The position numbers and the translations under genes were made by a program. Under the pieces are notes generated by a model that was not told the origin of the DNA, did no database searches, and saw only the letters and a list, made by a program, of their open reading frames with translations. From Candidatus Parepulonipiscium sp. PG-Nun2H_MBin03 (GTDB lineage Bacteria > Bacillota > Clostridia > Lachnospirales > Cellulosilyticaceae), in contig MDJN01000021.1 of assembly GCA_001995005.1 (NCBI GenBank), positions 1 through 6,964 of the forward strand: a DNA stretch of 6,964 nucleotides, in the 5' to 3' direction. How positions within the stretch are numbered: position 1 is the stretch's first letter; each line of letters begins with the position of its first letter. This document shows, one piece after another, positions 1-5,176 of this stretch.

Positions 1-481
1 TAGTAAGTTGTTCAACAGCTTCTGGCCAAGTTAGTTTAGCTCCAGGGTCTTGTTGCCACATAAGACCAGTTACATTATCACTTACAGTTCCATCACCATT
101 ATCTGTATAGCTTGGTGCATTTCCTGTAAATTGTGCATCTTGTCCATAAAAAGCTTCGCCTACAGCTGGGGCATCAATGATGGCGTCGTTTGAAAAAAAC
201 AAAGTTTGGTTTGTATCTACAATAGGGTATCCGCCAATTGCAGCTTCGTATCCAACATTCGCTAGTAACTCTGCTTCAATTGCATTAGCTTCTTCAACTG
301 TTAGAGTGCTGCCTTGTTGCATATTTGATGGACCTCCCATTTGTCCATGTGCACTTCCAGGAGGTGGAGGCAATTGTCCTGTTTGGCTAGGAGGTGGAGT
401 AGCGTCAGTTGCGTGTATATTACTAGGACAGCTTAATATAAGAGTTGCAGCAAATAAACTGGTTACTAAATATGGGTTCAT
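1..481 (-). CDS. DUF1566 (Lcl C-terminal-like) exported protein, N-terminal part
   Basis: This is a 5'-complete, 3'-truncated gene; 160 codons are visible before the left edge. The ATG is preceded by GAAAGGA nine bases upstream. The N-terminus is a hydrophobic export signal with no basic residue in its n-region, which is unusual. It could be a lipoprotein signal (I15-L16-S17-C18, a lipobox with a somewhat atypical Leu at -2) or be cut by signal peptidase I after I22-H23-A24. Residues about 27-57 form a Pro/Gly/Gln-rich linker with runs of three and four prolines. Residues about 125-155 show the DUF1566 signature: YTDNGDGTVSDN followed by TGLMWQ and a later LTWPEA. That domain is found in secreted and surface proteins, including the C-terminus of the Legionella collagen-like protein, and is associated with extracellular binding. 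The segment GYPIVDTNQ to YGQDAQF (about 84-118) commonly precedes it. The specific ligand is unknown. It lies downstream of the DUF4364 gene on the same strand but seems to have its own promoter. Confidence 0.85.
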   Translation of the reverse strand, partial: MNPYLVTSLFAATLILSCPSNIHATDATPPPSQTGQLPPPPGSAHGQMGGPSNMQQGSTLTVEEANAIEAELLANVGYEAAIGGYPIVDTNQTLFFSNDAIIDAPAVGEAFYGQDAQFTGNAPSYTDNGDGTVSDNVTGLMWQQDPGAKLTWPEAVEQLT

Positions 482-531
482 GATAGATATTCCTTTCAAA
501 TTTTATTTTTATAAGATTGCTTTATAGCTAT

Positions 532-563
532 ATTATAAACAGAGTACCTTAAGTATAACTTAA
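532..563 (-). promoter_or_regulatory. Candidate promoter (-10) and dyad operator of the DUF1566 gene
   Basis: On the minus strand a perfect TATAAT occupies 532-537, about 50 bases before the DUF1566 start. No good -35 hexamer lies 16-18 bases upstream. That place is taken by a perfect inverted repeat, TTAAGT-TAT-ACTTAA on the minus strand (549-563). A dyad where the -35 box should be is typical of a regulated promoter, so I read it as a possible operator. The assignment is inferred from position only, and the AT-rich background makes chance dyads fairly likely. Confidence 0.4.
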
Positions 564-589
564 ATATTTATCCAAACTATAAATTATTA

Positions 590-1120
590 TTATATTTTTT
601 TAGTAAGCATATACAATATTTCGCTATATATTTCTGGAGTATTAGATTTCCATCTATTGCAAATTGTATTAGCTTGGATATTTGTTGTAACATTAATATT
701 TAGTTCTAACAGGGTGGTTGCATTTTCTGTAACTTTACAACTTACAAGATACTCATGCTCTTTTTCCTTTGTAAAACTTGCTGACACATCAAGGTTATTT
801 TGTAAAAAAGGCTTATTATCAAAAATAAAAGTATCAATTTCTTTTTTTATATAAGGCGGGATTCTATCATGAAATAGTATTATGGTGTCCCTACCAGTAT
901 AAGTTATTTTAAAAAGAGAAGTATGACCTTTCAGTTCTTTTTTTATAAGATTTGCCTCTTCTAATTGAGTTAGAGTTTGTTGTAACAAAAAATAATCGCA
1001 ATATCCTTGTTCTAGAATAAAATGAGTTAGCTGAGAAAGTGATATAGGAGCTTTGATATTTGATAATAAATATAAAACGTTTAGTTTATTAGACGTAAAG
1101 TCTTCTGCACGATAAATCAT
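590..1120 (-). CDS. DUF4364 family winged-helix protein, putative transcription regulator
   Basis: This 176-residue protein matches the DUF4364 family in length and layout. Residues about 10-80 look like a winged helix-turn-helix: a helix LNVLYLLSNI, then ISLSQLTHFILEQ, a recognition-helix region YFLLQQTLTQLEEANLI, and a wing strand ending in FKITYTGRDTI. Residues 83-98 (FHDRIPPYIKKEIDTF) are characteristic of the family. The C-terminal half (about 115-176) is a predicted beta-rich domain of unknown role. The start is well supported: AGGAGGA lies ten bases before the ATG. No catalytic motif or membrane segment is visible. It is divergent from the rdgB-murG pair and precedes the DUF1566 gene on the same strand by 108 bases. 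No factor-independent terminator is visible after it, so read-through into the DUF1566 gene is possible. DNA binding is inferred from fold resemblance; family targets are not established to my knowledge. Confidence 0.85.
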   Translation of the reverse strand: MIYRAEDFTSNKLNVLYLLSNIKAPISLSQLTHFILEQGYCDYFLLQQTLTQLEEANLIKKELKGHTSLFKITYTGRDTIILFHDRIPPYIKKEIDTFIFDNKPFLQNNLDVSASFTKEKEHEYLVSCKVTENATTLLELNINVTTNIQANTICNRWKSNTPEIYSEILYMLTKKI

Positions 1121-1157
1121 TTTATTTATGTCCTCCTAATAATAGTTTGGAAATAAG

Positions 1158-1184
1158 TTTATACTAAAAATATAATAAGTACAA
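1158..1184 (-). promoter_or_regulatory. Weak candidate promoter for the DUF4364 gene
   Basis: On the minus strand TTGTAC (1179-1184) and TATAAA (1158-1163) could be the -35 and -10 boxes, but the 15-base spacer is short. A frame with TAAACT (1156-1161) gives a 17-base spacer and a poorer -10. Transcription would start near 1150 and give a leader of about 30 bases. The boxes overlap two dyads: imperfect TAAGT/ACTAA arms at 1154-1167, and TAAGTA/TACTTA arms at 1176-1181 and 1193-1198. These resemble the dyad upstream of the DUF1566 gene, so autoregulation is conceivable. Confidence 0.3.
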
Positions 1185-1233
1185 GCCCCTTATACTTAAA
1201 ATTTATTAACTAATTTGATTAAGGCCTATGCAG

Positions 1234-1249
1234 TCTGAGTTGTTTCAGA
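1234..1249. repeat. Short inverted repeat upstream of the rdgB promoter
   Basis: TCTGA (1234-1238) and TCAGA (1245-1249) form a perfect 5-bp stem with a 6-base loop. It ends nine bases before the -35 box of the rdgB promoter. There is no solid T-tract after it on either strand, so it is a poor terminator. It could be a protein-binding site, or chance. Confidence 0.25.
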
Positions 1250-1289
1250 TAAAAATATTGACAATTTGATAAAAATATTTTACAATTAC
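1248..1289. repeat. Tandem ~20-bp duplication containing the rdgB promoter
   Basis: The 12-mer GATAAAAATATT occurs at 1248-1259 and again at 1268-1279, exactly 20 bp apart (about two helical turns). Similarity continues after each copy: GACAATTT after the first and TTACAATTAC after the second. The repeat therefore looks like a tandem duplication of about 20 bp. The -35 box of the promoter falls in the first unit and the -10 box in the second. Confidence 0.7.
1258..1286 (+). promoter_or_regulatory. Sigma-A type promoter of rdgB-murG
   Basis: A consensus TTGACA (1258-1263), a 17-base spacer and TACAAT (1281-1286, five of six consensus bases) make this the best promoter in the window. Transcription should start near 1293, giving rdgB a 5' leader of about 110 bases. 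The following rdgB and murG genes are spaced closely enough to be read as one unit from here. Confidence 0.75.
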
Positions 1290-1306
1290 ATCAAGAGGTG
1301 GGTGAT

Positions 1307-1339
1307 ATGAAAGAGTTTGTCAACTACCCTCACCTATAG
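1307..1339 (+). CDS. Possible 10-codon leader ORF (MKEFVNYPHL)
   Basis: An ATG-to-TAG frame of ten codons begins seven bases after AAGAGGTG, a fair ribosome binding site, and about 14 bases downstream of the predicted transcription start. AGGTGGGT (1296-1303) can pair with ACC plus CACCT (1326-1335), with a two-base bulge. That would close the leader's own ribosome binding site. CCTC (1328-1331) can instead pair with GAGG (1345-1348), so the two folds exclude each other. The peptide has no run of one amino acid of the kind attenuation leaders usually show. It overlaps the transposon relic on the other strand and may simply be coincidental. Confidence 0.22.
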   Translation: MKEFVNYPHL

Positions 1340-1402
1340 AGATGGAGGCTTGTAAAGGCTTGTAAAAGCTTGCTAAAACCAGATGAAATGGAGTAATAAA
1401 TT
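1319..1402 (-). mobile_element. Decayed right-end remnant of an IS200/IS605 tnpB (omega-RNA) element
   Basis: Read on the minus strand, 1386-1369 encodes SSGFSK and the frame continues LLQA. The sequence then enters a degenerate CCTCCATCTCTATAGGTGAG hairpin region and ends in GGGTAGTTGAC (1319-1329). From memory, a GGGGTAGTTGAC-like end just after a short GC-rich hairpin, overlapping the tnpB stop, is typical of IS200/IS605-type right ends and of omega-RNA 3' scaffolds. With one copy of the 10-bp duplication (1346-1365) removed, the frame reads SGFSKLLQASISIGEGS and stops at TGA (1320-1322), as expected for a TnpB C-terminus. As it stands the frame ends earlier, at 1330-1332. No tnpB body, tnpA or left end is present, because rdgB begins at 1403. 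The right boundary of the remnant is therefore arbitrary. The call rests on recalled family patterns, not on a database search. Confidence 0.45.
1346..1375. repeat. 10-bp tandem repeat (AGGCTTGTAA), two exact and one diverged copy
   Basis: AGGCTTGTAA is repeated exactly at 1346-1355 and 1356-1365, followed by AAGCTTGCTA (1366-1375, eight of ten positions matching). The third copy probably belongs to the original sequence, with the second arising by slippage. Ten is not a multiple of three, so in the proposed tnpB relic this duplication shifts the frame. The repeat lies in the rdgB leader, ending 15 bases before its ribosome binding site. Confidence 0.8.
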
Positions 1403-1987
1403 ATGCAAAAACTTGTGTTTGCCACAAAAAATTTAGACAAATTAAAAGAAATAAAAGAAATGACGAGTAGCTGGGATGTAGAAATCATCAGCATGACAGA
1501 TGCAGGTATAGATATAGAAATAGAAGAAACTGGACATAGCTTTGAAGAAAATTCTATTATTAAAGCAGAGGCTCTTAAACAATATACAGAATGTATAATA
1601 CTAGCTGATGATTCAGGACTTGAGGTGGACTATCTAAATAAAGAACCTGGTATTTATTCGGCAAGATATTTAGGTGAAGATACATCATTTGAGCTAAAAA
1701 ACAAAGATATATTAAGAAGATTAGATGGTGTAATAGATAGAACTGCAAGATTTGTATGCAGTATGTCTATTGCACAAAAAGGTAAACAAACTGTTACTGT
1801 AATAGGCACAATAGAAGGGCATATTGGGCATGAAATAAAAGGTGTAAATGGATTTGGTTATGATCCAATATTTTTTATAGACTCAGATAAATCGCTTGCA
1901 GAAGTGACTTCTAGTGAAAAAAACTCTATAAGTCATAGAGCCCATGCATTAGAGTTAATTAAATCTATACTAGATAAATGGCATTAA
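1403..1987 (+). CDS. rdgB: XTP/dITP diphosphatase (RdgB/HAM1 family)
   Basis: This 194-residue cytosolic enzyme hydrolyses non-canonical purine triphosphates (dITP, XTP, ITP) to monophosphates and pyrophosphate, keeping deaminated bases out of DNA and RNA. The length is normal for the family. Visible motifs are the N-terminal substrate loop FATKNLDKLKEI (6-17), which includes the conserved N-x-x-K, and FEENSIIKA (47-55). The metal-binding LADDSGLEVD (67-76) follows, then PGIYSARY (82-89), the purine-pocket GFGYDPIFF (150-158) and SHRAHAL (177-183). All key residues are present. GGAG lies nine bases before the ATG. murG follows after 54 bases on the same strand with no terminator, so the two are probably cotranscribed from the promoter at 1258-1286. 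The leader of about 110 bases is unusual in containing an apparent transposon remnant. Confidence 0.96.
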   Translation: MQKLVFATKNLDKLKEIKEMTSSWDVEIISMTDAGIDIEIEETGHSFEENSIIKAEALKQYTECIILADDSGLEVDYLNKEPGIYSARYLGEDTSFELKNKDILRRLDGVIDRTARFVCSMSIAQKGKQTVTVIGTIEGHIGHEIKGVNGFGYDPIFFIDSDKSLAEVTSSEKNSISHRAHALELIKSILDKWH

Positions 1988-2008
1988 CTAGATTGTTTAT
2001 GAATATAA

Positions 2009-2020
2009 ATACATGTGTAT
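2009..2020. repeat. Short dyad between rdgB and murG
   Basis: ATACA and TGTAT flank a two-base centre, giving a perfect 12-bp dyad. It lies eight bases upstream of the murG ribosome binding site, AGGAGG. It has no T-tract and is too weak for a terminator. It may be chance in AT-rich DNA. Confidence 0.2.
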
Positions 2021-2041
2021 CGATTTTAGGAGGATATCCAC

Positions 2042-3100
2042 GTGAGAACAATTGTACTAACAGGAGGCGGAACCGCAGGACATGTCACACCAAATATTGC
2101 CATTATACCCAAATTATTAGAAGATGGCTGGACCATTAAATATATTGGTAGTAAAGAGGGGATAGAAAAAGAGTTAATAGAAAAGGTAAACATTCCTTAC
2201 TATGGTATTTCGTCTGGAAAGCTTAGAAGGTATTTTACGCTAAAAAATATAAAGGACCCATTTAAAGTAATAGCGGGATTTTTTGAAGCGTATAAACTTC
2301 TTAGCAAACTGAAACCAAAAGTAGTATTTTCTAAAGGAGGGTACGTATCAGTACCTGTGGTATTAGCTGCTAAATCTTTAAAAATACCCGTAATAATACA
2401 TGAATCAGACATTACACCAGGCTTAGCTAATAAAATTGCATCTAGAGGAGCTAGTCGAATTTGTGTTAATTTTCCAGAAACTTTAAAATATGTAGGACCT
2501 AAAGGAATTTTAACGGGTACTCCTATTAGAGAGGATTTATTTAAAGGAAATAAGGAAGCAGGGCAAAAGATAGGCGAATTTCATGATAAAAAGCCTATTT
2601 TAATGGTAATGGGCGGAAGTCTAGGTTCAGTTAAAGTAAATGAATCGTTGCGTAAATCTTTAGAAAATTTGCTAAAAAACTTCAATGTAATTCATATTTG
2701 TGGTAAAGGAAATGTGGACGAAAGTTTAAAAGATGTAAAAGGATATAAACAATTTGAGTATGTGGGAGACGAACTACCTCATATTTTTGCAGCCACTGAT
2801 ATTATGTTATCAAGAGCTGGAGCAAATGCTTTGGCAGAAATTGTGGCATTAAGCATAGCAAATGTACTTATTCCTCTGTCTAAAGAGGCCAGTAGAGGAG
2901 ACCAGATTTTAAATGCCCAATCTATGGAAAAACAAGGTTACTCTGAAGTTATACAAGAAGAAGAGTTGACTGCTGAACTGCTAACTGACACCATAAATAG
3001 AGTTTATACAAATAGAGAGTTTTACGAGAATACTATGAAAGAAAATAAAAAGAATGATGGCACCAAAAATGTAATGAGTCTAATAAATGAATACAAATAA
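2042..3100 (+). CDS. murG: UDP-GlcNAc:undecaprenyl-PP-MurNAc-pentapeptide GlcNAc transferase (MurG)
   Basis: This GT28-family enzyme of 352 residues transfers GlcNAc from UDP-GlcNAc to lipid I on the inner face of the membrane, making lipid II for peptidoglycan. The N-terminal acceptor domain opens with the glycine-rich loop TGGGTAGHVTPN (7-18) and has HESDITPGLANK (120-131). The C-terminal donor domain starts near residue 184 with PILMVMGGSLGS (185-196). It contains SRAGANALAE (257-266), whose Glu266 fits the conserved nucleotide-sugar-binding acid, and RGDQILNAQ (285-293). The start is GTG: AGGAGG lies eight bases upstream, and the frame gives the standard MurG N-terminus at once. The gene sits outside any mra/mur division cluster, as in many Clostridia where murG stands alone. 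It ends at the bidirectional terminator shared with asnB. Confidence 0.97.
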   Translation: MRTIVLTGGGTAGHVTPNIAIIPKLLEDGWTIKYIGSKEGIEKELIEKVNIPYYGISSGKLRRYFTLKNIKDPFKVIAGFFEAYKLLSKLKPKVVFSKGGYVSVPVVLAAKSLKIPVIIHESDITPGLANKIASRGASRICVNFPETLKYVGPKGILTGTPIREDLFKGNKEAGQKIGEFHDKKPILMVMGGSLGSVKVNESLRKSLENLLKNFNVIHICGKGNVDESLKDVKGYKQFEYVGDELPHIFAATDIMLSRAGANALAEIVALSIANVLIPLSKEASRGDQILNAQSMEKQGYSEVIQEEELTAELLTDTINRVYTNREFYENTMKENKKNDGTKNVMSLINEYK

Positions 3101-3129
3101 AAAAAGAAGGCTTAAGGGCTTTCTTTTTT
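3100..3129. terminator. Bidirectional intrinsic terminator between murG and asnB
   Basis: Positions 3100-3112 pair with 3117-3129 around a TAAG loop: A6-GAA, a G-T wobble, GC, then a second wobble, against GGCTTTC and a T6 run. The A-tract on the left arm becomes the U-tract for the opposite strand, so transcripts from both sides end here. The structure overlaps the last base of the murG stop and the first two bases of the asnB stop codon. Only 27 bases separate the two coding regions. Confidence 0.8.
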
Positions 3130-4954
3130 ATTTACCAAAATATTCGTTATACCATAGCAAAAACATAAATACAGTCCAAATTTTTCTGCTATTATCGACT
3201 TTACTATTTTTATGGTCATCTAATAATTTTATTAATTCTTCTGATTTAAAATACTTTTTTGCAATTAAGCTTGTAAAATGTTCTTTTACCAAATTATAAT
3301 ACAGATCTTCTTTTAACCAAACTCTAATAGGGACTGGAAATCCTAGTTTTTTCTTATTAGCTGTAGAAGTTGGCATATTTTTATTGGCAGCAAGTCTCAT
3401 TGCATATTTTGTATTTTCTGTATTAATTCTGTATTTTAAAGGTATCTTAGTAGCAACATTTACAACTTCCTTATCTAGAAATGGTACTCTAAGCTCAAGA
3501 GAATGTGCCATACTCATCTTATCTGCTTTTAACAAAATATCACCTGCTAACCATAAATGCATATCTAAATACTGCATTTTTGTTACATCTTCTTTATTAG
3601 TGACTTTATTGTAAAATGGTTTAGTTACTTCAAAAGGGCTAGATGCTGTGGTTTGTACATTTAAGATTTGTTTTCGTTCTTCTGGCGAAAAAATATACGC
3701 ATTTCCAATAAATCTTTCCTCAATAGTTTTTGCACCACGAATTAAAAAGTTTTTACCCTTAAAACTAAACGGCAATATAGATGCTAGCTTTGCTAAGAAA
3801 GTTCTAATAGTTATAGGTAACTTGCGATATCGTGCATTGTCAATAGGTTCTTTATAAATATTATATCCTCCGAACAGTTCGTCCGCACCTTCTCCAGAAA
3901 GAACTACTTTAACATGTTTACTGGCAAGTTCGCTAACAAAATATAAGGCAACAGCAGCAGGGTCTGCTAATGGTTCGTCCATAAAATATTGGATTTTAGG
4001 TAAGGCATCCCAATATTCTTCAGGAGTTATGATCTTATCATAATTTTCTATACCTATTTGTTCAGATAATTCTTTAGCATAACTAATTTCGTTATATTGT
4101 TCATTATCAAAACCTACTGTAAATGTTTTATCGCCATTAAAGCAACTTGCTACATAGCTAGAATCGACTCCACTTGATAAGAAACACCCAACCTCAACAT
4201 CACTTACTTTATGTGCTTGAATAGATTCTTTCATTGTTGTATCAATTAAATCTACAAATTCTTCTAACGTACCGTCTTTCTCATTAAATATTGGTTCCCA
4301 ATATCTATTTATGGATAGTTGGTTATCTTTTAATATAAAAAAATGAGCGGGAGGCAATTTTTTTATACCTTCAAAGAAAGTATCTGTGGTTGGTGAATAT
4401 TGAAAAGTTAAATATTGTTCTAGAGTATCTTCGTTTAAAACTTTTTTTACCCCTGGGTGTTCTAATATAGATTTTATTTCAGAGCTATATACAAATCTAT
4501 CATCTACATGATAATAGTAAAATGGTTTAATTCCAAAAAAATCTCGTGCACCAAATAAAACTTGTTCTACATTATCCCATATTACAAATGTAAACATTCC
4601 TCTAAGATGAGAGAGCAAATCTGTCCCAAATTCTTCGTATCCATGTACTAAGACTTCAGAATCTGTATTAGTTTTAAAAGTATGACCTTTATCAATTAAG
4701 CGTTGCCTAATATGTTTATAATTATAAATTTCACCATTAAAAGTTAGGGTATATCTATTATCTTCATTATATAACGGTTGAGCACCGTCTGCTAAATCAA
4801 TTATACTAAGTCTGCGAAATCCGAGAGCTACTGTATCATCAATATATTGTCCACTACTATCGGGGCCTCTATGAGTTATTTGATTTATCATTTTTAAAAG
4901 AACATCATTTTTATTTTCGAGTTGTCTATCTACAAAGCCGCTAATACCACACAT
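3128..4954 (-). CDS. asnB: Asparagine synthase, glutamine-hydrolysing (AsnB)
   Basis: This is a 608-residue cytosolic enzyme that makes asparagine from aspartate, glutamine and ATP. The start at 4954 is chosen because it gives MCGISGF, placing the catalytic Cys2 of the class II glutamine amidotransferase at the N-terminus. GGAG lies nine bases upstream. An in-frame ATG at 5002 would add 16 residues, bury the nucleophile and probably lie upstream of the transcription start. The glutaminase domain (about 2-210) shows HRGPDSSG (28-35), GFRRLSIIDL (45-54), NGEIYN (73-78) and TDSE (97-100). The synthetase domain (about 230-600) has the ATP-pyrophosphatase loop LSSGVDSS (259-266), MDEPLADPAA (325-334) and SGEGADELFGGY (353-364). 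All key residues are intact. The gene is divergent from miaA and convergent with murG. No T-box leader is visible, so asparagine-tRNA control at the leader is unlikely. Confidence 0.96.
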   Translation of the reverse strand: MCGISGFVDRQLENKNDVLLKMINQITHRGPDSSGQYIDDTVALGFRRLSIIDLADGAQPLYNEDNRYTLTFNGEIYNYKHIRQRLIDKGHTFKTNTDSEVLVHGYEEFGTDLLSHLRGMFTFVIWDNVEQVLFGARDFFGIKPFYYYHVDDRFVYSSEIKSILEHPGVKKVLNEDTLEQYLTFQYSPTTDTFFEGIKKLPPAHFFILKDNQLSINRYWEPIFNEKDGTLEEFVDLIDTTMKESIQAHKVSDVEVGCFLSSGVDSSYVASCFNGDKTFTVGFDNEQYNEISYAKELSEQIGIENYDKIITPEEYWDALPKIQYFMDEPLADPAAVALYFVSELASKHVKVVLSGEGADELFGGYNIYKEPIDNARYRKLPITIRTFLAKLASILPFSFKGKNFLIRGAKTIEERFIGNAYIFSPEERKQILNVQTTASSPFEVTKPFYNKVTNKEDVTKMQYLDMHLWLAGDILLKADKMSMAHSLELRVPFLDKEVVNVATKIPLKYRINTENTKYAMRLAANKNMPTSTANKKKLGFPVPIRVWLKEDLYYNLVKEHFTSLIAKKYFKSEELIKLLDDHKNSKVDNSRKIWTVFMFLLWYNEYFGK

Positions 4955-4992
4955 ATGTAAGGGCTCCTTTCTATTATTTGCTATATTATTAC

Positions 4993-5021
4993 AATGTACC
5001 ACAATTTAAACAAAAAATCAA
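4993..5021 (-). promoter_or_regulatory. Candidate asnB promoter
   Basis: On the minus strand TTGATT (5016-5021), a 17-base spacer and TACATT (4993-4998) give four of six matches in each box. Transcription would start near 4986, leaving a leader of about 32 bases with room for the ribosome binding site but not for a riboswitch. A direct repeat ACAAT-GTACC-ACAAT (4991-5005, plus strand) spans the -10 box. An alternative pairing of TTGTTT with AATAAT slightly downstream is also possible. Confidence 0.4.
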
Positions 5022-5111
5022 TTAAGACTACAAACAATTAAGATTTTTTTCTATTTTATTTTTATTATTGCCTCTTTAAGTCTACCCAAAAAAATATGTT
5101 TCAAACCACTT

Positions 5112-5140
5112 TTTACCAAAATAGTATAGATTATTATAAA
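5112..5140 (+). promoter_or_regulatory. Candidate miaA promoter
   Basis: TTTACC (5112-5117) and TATAAA (5135-5140) are separated by 17 bases and would start transcription near 5147. A perfect TATAAT also lies at 5150-5155, but the hexamer 17 bases upstream (TAGATT) is a poor -35, and the resulting leader would be only about 15 bases. The AT-rich background limits certainty. Confidence 0.4.
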
Positions 5141-5176
5141 ATCTCTTGATATAATAAAATTAAAAAGGAAAAAATT

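Noticed and set aside
177..527. Plus-strand open frame of 116 codons
   Set aside because: It lies antisense to the DUF1566 gene, which has a good ribosome binding site, a signal peptide and a recognisable domain; this frame has none of these.
1346..1375. Tandem 10-mers as a CRISPR array
   Set aside because: The repeats are 10 bp and directly abutting with no spacers, so this is a slippage duplication.
1988..2041. Separate promoter or terminator between rdgB and murG
   Set aside because: The gap is only 54 bases. A TATAAA-like string is present, but no -35 lies at proper spacing, and there is no GC stem with a T-tract.
3087..3299. Plus-strand open frame starting inside the end of murG
   Set aside because: It crosses the bidirectional terminator and then runs antisense to asnB. 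It has no ribosome binding site and no recognisable domain.
3384..3857. Two plus-strand open frames within asnB
   Set aside because: They are antisense shadows of an intact, conserved asnB coding region.
4955..5176. T-box or other riboswitch in front of asnB
   Set aside because: The predicted leader is only about 32 bases and no T-box AGGGUGGNACCGCG-like element is present.
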